Source: Chloroflexota bacterium
Lineage (GTDB): Bacteria > Chloroflexota > Chloroflexia > Chloroheliales > Chloroheliaceae
DNA: 64,000 bases
Assembly (NCBI GenBank): GCA_028287745.1
Contig: JAQBPB010000026.1
Coordinates: 18,313 to 82,312 of the forward strand
Direction of reading: 5' to 3'
Program-made: the position numbers and the translations under genes
In this document: positions 59,090 to 64,000 of the stretch, in pieces
Layout: each line of letters starts with the position of its first letter
Numbering within the stretch: the first letter of the stretch is position 1
Notes under the pieces: generated by a model
Seen by the model: only the letters and a program-made list of their open reading frames with translations
Database searches by the model: none
What the model was told of the DNA's origin: nothing

Positions 59090-60178
59090 ATGCGTGTAAG
59101 TGGTTCTGGCCTGGGAGCAGCAGCGGGCAATGTTTTTGGCAAAGCTATTAAGCTACTCTTTGGCGTCTTGATGGTGGGAATTATTTTAGCAGTAGGTATT
59201 GGCATATACTTCTTCTTTGAGTTGGGCCAGAAACCCAGTACCAAGGATGACCAGGTGCCTTTCACCATCAATAAGGGGCAAAGCTTTGGAGCCATCTCCG
59301 ATGACCTGTACCAGAAGCAGCTTATCCGCAACACCTTTGTGTTCCGGGTGCGGGCCAGGATGCTGGACGCCGAAAGTAAAATTCAGGCCGGGGTAGTCAA
59401 CCTGCGCCGCAACATGACCATTGATGAAGTGCTGGAAAGCATTACTTCGGTCCGCCTGAATGACCGCACCGTAACAGTTGTCGAAGGCTGGCGGTTGGAA
59501 CAGATTGCGCAGTTGCTGGGCCAAAATGGGTGGGACGCCAATAAATTTATCAAGGCGGCCCGTGAAGAAGAGTGGCAGTTCGGCTTCCTGAACGATAAGC
59601 CGGTCAACGCTTCGGTGGAAGGGTTCCTTTTCCCGGATACTTACAAGATTCCAGCCAACTACACCGAAAGCCAGATTGTAGAAATGATGCTCTACCGGTT
59701 TGGCGAGCAGTTTGATACTCAGCTTCGCCAGAAAGCCCGCGAAACTAACGGCATCTATAAGACCGTGGTTATGGCCTCAATCGTGGAACGCGAAGCCGTC
59801 AAAGCCGATGAACGGCCAAAAATTGCCAGCGTCTTTTATAACCGGCTCAAAGTTGATATGATTTTACAGACCGACCCGACCGTCCAATGGGCCCGCGATA
59901 CCCTGAAAGCGGGTAAAAACCTGTCCTTCACCGACTGGTGGAAGGCCCCGACTAAAGAGGACCTGGACATAGAGTCGCCCTATAATACCTACCGGAGTAA
60001 AGGGCTACCGCCCGGCCCCATCAGCAATCCCGGCCTGGCTTCGCTAAAGGCGGCCACCGAGCCGGTCAGCACAGATTTTATCTATTTTGTGGCAACCGGC
60101 GACCGTGAAGGAAGTCACGCCTTTGCCCGGACACTGGATGAACATAACGCCAACGTCAAAAAATACCAGGGTAGCTAG
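59090..60178 (+). CDS. mltG: Endolytic murein transglycosylase MltG
   Basis: A 362-residue MltG (YceG-like). One N-terminal membrane helix (LLFGVLMVGIILAVGIGIYF) anchors it; a LysM-like subdomain follows (FTINKGQSFGAISDDLYQKQ), then the catalytic part with TVVEGWRLEQIAQLLG, EGFLFPDTYKIP and the catalytic Glu in VVMASIVEREAV, and RLKVDMILQTDPTVQWA. It cleaves nascent glycan strands and sets their length. The upstream promoter supports the ATG at 59090 with GAGGG before it. aroE follows after 14 bp. Confidence 0.93.
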   Translation: MRVSGSGLGAAAGNVFGKAIKLLFGVLMVGIILAVGIGIYFFFELGQKPSTKDDQVPFTINKGQSFGAISDDLYQKQLIRNTFVFRVRARMLDAESKIQAGVVNLRRNMTIDEVLESITSVRLNDRTVTVVEGWRLEQIAQLLGQNGWDANKFIKAAREEEWQFGFLNDKPVNASVEGFLFPDTYKIPANYTESQIVEMMLYRFGEQFDTQLRQKARETNGIYKTVVMASIVEREAVKADERPKIASVFYNRLKVDMILQTDPTVQWARDTLKAGKNLSFTDWWKAPTKEDLDIESPYNTYRSKGLPPGPISNPGLASLKAATEPVSTDFIYFVATGDREGSHAFARTLDEHNANVKKYQGS

Positions 60179-60192
60179 GCGGAGTTAATTTA

Positions 60193-61140
60193 ATGACCGG
60201 TCCCAATCCTGCGTCCCAGACCTGGCCGGGGGTAACACCCCGGCTTTACCGCTCCGATGGCTCGCCCAGACCGGTCGGCGTACTCGGCTTCCCGGTCAAA
60301 CACAGCCTATCCCCCAGCTTCCAAAATGCCGCCTTCGCCTGGCATAATTTACCGCACCGCTACGAAAAATGGGAAATCAGCCCTGAAGAATTACCGGCTT
60401 TCCTGGAAAAAGCCCGCCGGGAAGACTTCCTGGGCCTAAACCTGACTGTCCCGCATAAATTGACGGGTTGGGAAATTTCCGACCGCCGCAGCCCGGCTGC
60501 CACCGCCACCGGGGCGGTTAATACCCTGCTGCTGGATGAAGAGCAAGGCGGCTGGTTGGGTCATAATACCGATGTAGGCGGCTTCCTGGAAACTTTACCG
60601 GCAGGTGGTTATTCTCCGGAAGGCCAATCGGCCGTCATAATCGGGGCCGGTGGCGCAGCCCGGGCAGTAGTCTATGCGCTCGGTAATGGCGGCGCGGCCC
60701 GGATAACTATCGCCAACCGCACGCCCGCCCGGGCCAAAGCGATTGTTGCCGATTTGCAGGCTATCTTGCCGGGCTGCCGGTTGGAGACCAGCGGCCTTGA
60801 TCCAGCCGCCTGGCCCCAAGACCGTTCGCTGGTGGTAAACGCCACTTCACAAGGTGTGATTGAACCAGACCGGCCCTTTCCTATCTCGCCTCTGGCGATG
60901 AACGGCGCAAACCCGGCAGCCCCGGTATTATTCTACGACCTGACTTACGGTCAGACGCCTTTTATCAAGGCGGTCAGAGAAAATGATTATCCCCTGCTTG
61001 ATGGACTTTTGATGCTGATTTACCAGGGAGCGCTGGCCTTTGAAACCTGGACCGGATTACCCGCTCCACGCCCTGAAATGCTGGCAGCGGCCCAGGCCAC
61101 CCTGGCCGAGCGCCAGCGCCTCAAAGGACCGGGCAATTGA
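60193..61140 (+). CDS. aroE: Shikimate dehydrogenase
   Basis: A 315-residue AroE. GFPVKHSLSPSFQNAAFAWH, LNLTVPHKLTGW with the catalytic Lys, GAVNTLL and the NADP-binding AVIIGAGGAARAVVYALGNG followed by ANRTPARAKAIV are all seen. It reduces 3-dehydroshikimate to shikimate in aromatic amino acid synthesis. The C-terminal LLDGLLMLIYQGALAFETW is usual. It overlaps the next gene by 4 bp and follows mltG closely, so the three are likely one operon. Confidence 0.95.
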   Translation: MTGPNPASQTWPGVTPRLYRSDGSPRPVGVLGFPVKHSLSPSFQNAAFAWHNLPHRYEKWEISPEELPAFLEKARREDFLGLNLTVPHKLTGWEISDRRSPAATATGAVNTLLLDEEQGGWLGHNTDVGGFLETLPAGGYSPEGQSAVIIGAGGAARAVVYALGNGGAARITIANRTPARAKAIVADLQAILPGCRLETSGLDPAAWPQDRSLVVNATSQGVIEPDRPFPISPLAMNGANPAAPVLFYDLTYGQTPFIKAVRENDYPLLDGLLMLIYQGALAFETWTGLPAPRPEMLAAAQATLAERQRLKGPGN

Positions 61141-61988
61141 TCGCCGTACCCTACCTGCTGGCGGTTTTAGCCGGTCTGGTCGCCGGGTGGGTAGTTAACA
61201 TCCTGGCCGAACGCTTCCCGGTGGTTGAAAAGCCGCTTTTTGGTCCTCTACGCTGTGTCCGCAGCGGTGAAAAACTCCACTTTATAGATTACATCCCGGT
61301 ATTAGGTTATTTACTGCAAAAAGGCCGCTGCCGCCATTGCGGCAAAAGTCTGCCCTGGCGCTTTCCGCTGGTGGAGGTCTTGCTGGCCCTGGCTTTCGCT
61401 TTAGCCTGGCCGACCTACGAGAATCAACCGCTTTATTTTTACCTGATAAACGTCTTCTATATCTTCTTACTGGCGGCTATCGCCCTGATAGACTGGCGTT
61501 ACCACCTGATTTACCCGGTAATGATCTGGGGCGGCTGCGCGGTAGGGCTAATCGTGGCCCTGGTCAGCGGCCCGCATCCCGATAACTTGCTGCCGAACGG
61601 GTTGAGCAGCGTGGCTTTAGGCGCGGGCCTGGGCGGCGGTATATTTTACCTTATTTACCTGATAGCCCTGGCAATCTACCGGCGGCGGGCGCTGGGCTTT
61701 GGCGATGTGCTGCTGGCAATCCTGATCGGGGTAATCCTGGGTTTCCCCAGGGCCATCTCGGCCCTCTTCCTGGGAGCGGTGCTTGGCGGCGTGGTAGCGG
61801 TGGGCTTTTACTTCTTCGGGAAAAAGCGCTGGCGCGACTTCATTCCCTACGGCACGACCCTGTGCCTGGGGGTCATTCTGATTATTATCTGGGGTGAGAA
61901 TGTCTGGCGCTGGGGGCCTTTTGCCTTGATAACCGATTTACTGCAACTCTTCTTCCTGGTCATTCTTAAATTTGTCTTTAACCAATAG
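61137..61988 (+). CDS. Prepilin peptidase (A24 type)
   Basis: A 283-residue membrane protease with about seven helices. The two catalytic Asp are in ALIDWRYHLIYP and ALGFGDVLLA. The cytoplasmic zinc loop is incomplete: LRCVRSGEK gives Cys-x-x-Ser, while GRCRHCGKS keeps both Cys. The enzyme cuts type IV prepilin-like leaders and methylates the new N-terminus. The start is TTG overlapping the aroE stop, with AAAGGA upstream. Loss of one zinc Cys is known in some active members, so activity is not excluded. Confidence 0.92.
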   Translation: MIAVPYLLAVLAGLVAGWVVNILAERFPVVEKPLFGPLRCVRSGEKLHFIDYIPVLGYLLQKGRCRHCGKSLPWRFPLVEVLLALAFALAWPTYENQPLYFYLINVFYIFLLAAIALIDWRYHLIYPVMIWGGCAVGLIVALVSGPHPDNLLPNGLSSVALGAGLGGGIFYLIYLIALAIYRRRALGFGDVLLAILIGVILGFPRAISALFLGAVLGGVVAVGFYFFGKKRWRDFIPYGTTLCLGVILIIIWGENVWRWGPFALITDLLQLFFLVILKFVFNQ

Positions 61989-62253
61989 CATATTCCAAAG
62001 TACAATCTGAACTTGAAATGATGAAGTAGGCTATTGTGCTCCCTGGTTATCGGGTACAACCGGGGACTATTTCTTTTGGTGTACAGCTTGAACATTAAAA
62101 AGCGGCAACCGGCAAACATTTTCATTCTAAGTGAAGTACGGAAGTTCCGAGGGCGGTAATCATTTGGCTGTAGTAAGTTTGGCTTCCTTAAGATAAGGAC
62201 AAGATAGAATCAGATAAAGTATTTGGTTTTTGATAAATTGTCCAACGGACCGG

Positions 62254-62279
62254 GGATTCCTCACAGCGGCTCGGAATGA
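62254..62279 (-). repeat. Dispersed repeat-like element, copy 2
   Basis: The minus strand reads TCATTCCGAGCCGCTGTGAG then GAATCC, resembling the element at 26601-26626. It lies in the 61989-62392 gap, which has no gene. Confidence 0.35.
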
Positions 62280-62310
62280 AAATTTTTACGCTACCCCAAA
62301 GTAACTAAAA

Positions 62311-62354
62311 GGGGCACCTATATTCAGGTCGCTAGACTTAAATATAGGTGCCCC
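62311..62354 (-). terminator. Rho-independent terminator of the metalloprotease gene
   Basis: GGGGCACCTATATT (62311-62324) pairs over 14 bp with AATATAGGTGCCCC (62341-62354), and TTTTAG follows in the minus direction. It lies about 40 bp after the stop of the minus-strand gene. Confidence 0.8.
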
Positions 62355-62392
62355 TCTTTAATCATTGTCTGATATTAACCGGAACCTGGATT

Positions 62393-64000
62393 TTACCAGA
62401 CCCAGATATCATCGAACCAGACGGTACCGCTGGTTGCCATATCAGTCAGGCTAAATCCGACTAGCACTAACTGGATTTTGGTAACCCCGGCCGGTACGGT
62501 AACTTTACCCAGGACTTCGGTTGCGGCCACGTTCCCGGTTAAAGTTGTCGTCAGGCCGGTAGCGGTGCTCAACACCTTACCGGTGGCGTCCAGGTAGTTT
62601 ACCTGCAGGCCAGGGGCTGAACTTAGACCCTGGGCCTTGACGGTCATAGCAAGGTCGTAGGTCTTACCGGCTTCCACCTCGATTGGCGCGGAAGTCCAGG
62701 TAGGATTGGACAGGCTGGCCGCACTACCATTACCGGTAGCACTCGCCGACCGGGTGCCATCACTGGCATTGTTACCGGAGGTATCGTAACTGGTGCCATT
62801 GCTGCCACTCCACCCTGCCGGTGCTGTACTGCTTGTCGAAGATTGCTCTTCAAACGAGCCGTTAGTAACCTGGTTGCCCCGGACAGTGACCGTCTTGGTC
62901 AAAGAGTTGTTTTTCTCGTTCGATTCAGCGATAGCGTTAAGCGGGTCAACGGTCGCTGTAATCTGGCGGTCACCTTTAACCTTACGGGTGTTCCAGATAA
63001 TGGATACGTTAGTCGAAGTACCCTTATCTATAGAAACCGGAGCAGTCTTGCCCAGGACAGTCGTACCGTCTTTGAACTCGACAACTACTTTATCCGCCGC
63101 TAATTGCCCGATGTTTGCAACGGAAGCAGTTAGTACGGTATAGCCCGGCCGCAACTGGGAAGCCATAAAGTCCGAAACAGTCAGGTCAGCTTTTGGAGTC
63201 GGGATGCCGCTGTCCTGCGGGTTAACGTTGAAATAGTAGATCTGACCGGCTTCCAACAGGCGCGGGTTGGAAGTATTAGCCGCTGTCTGCGGGATACCGC
63301 GAGCAGCTAGCGACGCGTTGCGAGCGGCATACTCCGCGTGGAGATAGTCACCCTTCTTGAACAGTTCCGACGCCTGGGTCCGCCACTTCTGCATAATAGC
63401 ATAGTCGTTGGCCCAGGTAGCGGAAGGAGAAGTGCTGCCAGCGGCGGCTTCCGTCACTAAACGCTGCCGCAGAGCATCCTGAGCCGCCAGTAAGTATTCG
63501 GCGACATGGCCGCGCTGCAGGTTGTCCTGGTCCTCCACTTCGTAAGGACGATAGTCCATCGCGTAGGTGGTAGGAGCGGCTGAAATATCGTACATCCAGC
63601 CTAACCCGCTCCAGTAGCATTCCCATTTACCCGCGTTCGGACTGCCTTCGGGGCATTTATCTACCCCATAAGAACCGTCGTGCGGGTGGGACAGGCCCAG
63701 GTTGTGGGCGGCTTCGTGTTCAATTGTGTAGCTAAAGCCGGTGCCGGTATCCTGGGTCGGCAGGCCAACCCCCAGCATCGATTTCTTGGAGCCGGGAGCG
63801 TCACCCGGTTGGACCATCGGATAGTTAGCCTTGGACCATTTGAAACGGTCGTTGACGTTGTTCAACACGCCCCAGGCTTCGCCATCGGCGGTTCCGGCCG
63901 CGATACCGCCTACGATAGCCGGTAAGGCCCAGGTATAGGCTTTTTCAAAAACCACGTTGATCGCCGGGATAGTGTTGACGCCCGGTACGATGTCAGCGAT
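62393..64000 (-). CDS. Secreted metzincin-like metalloprotease with CARDB and C-terminal binding domains (cut by window edge)
   Basis: The frame is open from 62393 to the right edge, so the N-terminus (and any signal peptide) lies outside; about 535 residues are visible. The zinc site is HEAAHNLGLSH, the metzincin HExxHxxGxxH form, but I do not see a clear Met-turn beyond YAMDYRPYE. After about 200 residues comes a CARDB-type adhesion domain (ADLTVSDFMASQLRPGYTVL to NEKNNSLTKTVTV), and the last 150 residues form a carbohydrate-binding-like beta-sandwich (NGSFEEQSSTSSTAPAGWSG, GTVWFDDIWVW). The whole suggests an extracellular protease that binds a surface or polymer. Confidence 0.88.
   Translation of the reverse strand: MADIVPGVNTIPAINVVFEKAYTWALPAIVGGIAAGTADGEAWGVLNNVNDRFKWSKANYPMVQPGDAPGSKKSMLGVGLPTQDTGTGFSYTIEHEAAHNLGLSHPHDGSYGVDKCPEGSPNAGKWECYWSGLGWMYDISAAPTTYAMDYRPYEVEDQDNLQRGHVAEYLLAAQDALRQRLVTEAAAGSTSPSATWANDYAIMQKWRTQASELFKKGDYLHAEYAARNASLAARGIPQTAANTSNPRLLEAGQIYYFNVNPQDSGIPTPKADLTVSDFMASQLRPGYTVLTASVANIGQLAADKVVVEFKDGTTVLGKTAPVSIDKGTSTNVSIIWNTRKVKGDRQITATVDPLNAIAESNEKNNSLTKTVTVRGNQVTNGSFEEQSSTSSTAPAGWSGSNGTSYDTSGNNASDGTRSASATGNGSAASLSNPTWTSAPIEVEAGKTYDLAMTVKAQGLSSAPGLQVNYLDATGKVLSTATGLTTTLTGNVAATEVLGKVTVPAGVTKIQLVLVGFSLTDMATSGTVWFDDIWVW

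Overview
The window looks like chromosomal DNA of a Chloroflexota bacterium (moderate GC, about 55 percent by eye). This is inferred from the Ala/Thr/Pro-rich lipoprotein linkers, the family content and the promoter style; no rRNA or other marker settles it, and I recognise no tRNA, phage, transposase or CRISPR array.

Layout. 1-1.5 kb (minus strand): the edge of a class II lanthipeptide locus, with a mersacidin-type precursor and the 5' part of a LanM synthetase that runs off the left edge. 1.9-13.9 kb: a sugar-use region with an ArsR-like regulator, a GH2 enzyme, a LacI repressor, a CUT1 ABC importer (lipoprotein plus two permeases) and GH5 and GH35-like hydrolases. 14.2-16.6 kb: two SnoaL-like proteins and a methyltransferase. 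16.9-24.4 kb: a LacI regulator broken by a 10-bp tandem repeat, divergent from an amino-sugar cluster (two NagB-type deaminases flanking a 643-residue protein of unknown function, a PfkB kinase and an epimerase-like protein). 24.5-26.3 kb: decayed hydrogenase-maturation genes, hypE with a one-base frameshift and a hypD remnant fused in frame to the start of a LacI regulator. 27-36.8 kb: a fructan/sucrose regulon with three GH32 proteins, a LacI repressor with matching 20-bp operators, and a second CUT1 importer with a Tat-type lipoprotein. Neither importer has its own ATPase and none of the hydrolases has a signal peptide, so oligosaccharides are probably imported with a shared ATPase and cut in the cytoplasm.

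36.9-46.5 kb: small stress and housekeeping genes (ArsR regulator with two SRPBCC proteins, YdeI-like protein, two RibD/DHFR-fold proteins, HEAT-like protein, DUF2277, CbpA/CbpM co-chaperone pair, GNAT acetyltransferase, 2-hydroxyacid dehydrogenase and two unknown proteins). 46.7-64 kb: rhodanese, a membrane protein, selD, a FAD oxidoreductase, fmt, a large glycosyltransferase-like membrane protein, a PD-(D/E)XK-type protein, type II NADH dehydrogenase, an SDR, an ECF sigma factor, mltG-aroE-prepilin peptidase, and the 3' part of a secreted metzincin-like protease leaving the right edge.

The most notable observations are: selD is itself a selenoprotein gene, with an in-frame UGA at the catalytic position, so its true start lies upstream of the first plain open frame; a 10-bp repeat whose loss of one unit restores a complete LacI regulator; the LacI-HypD chimera; a GH32 paralogue whose catalytic Glu is Gln; and the small lanthipeptide precursor.
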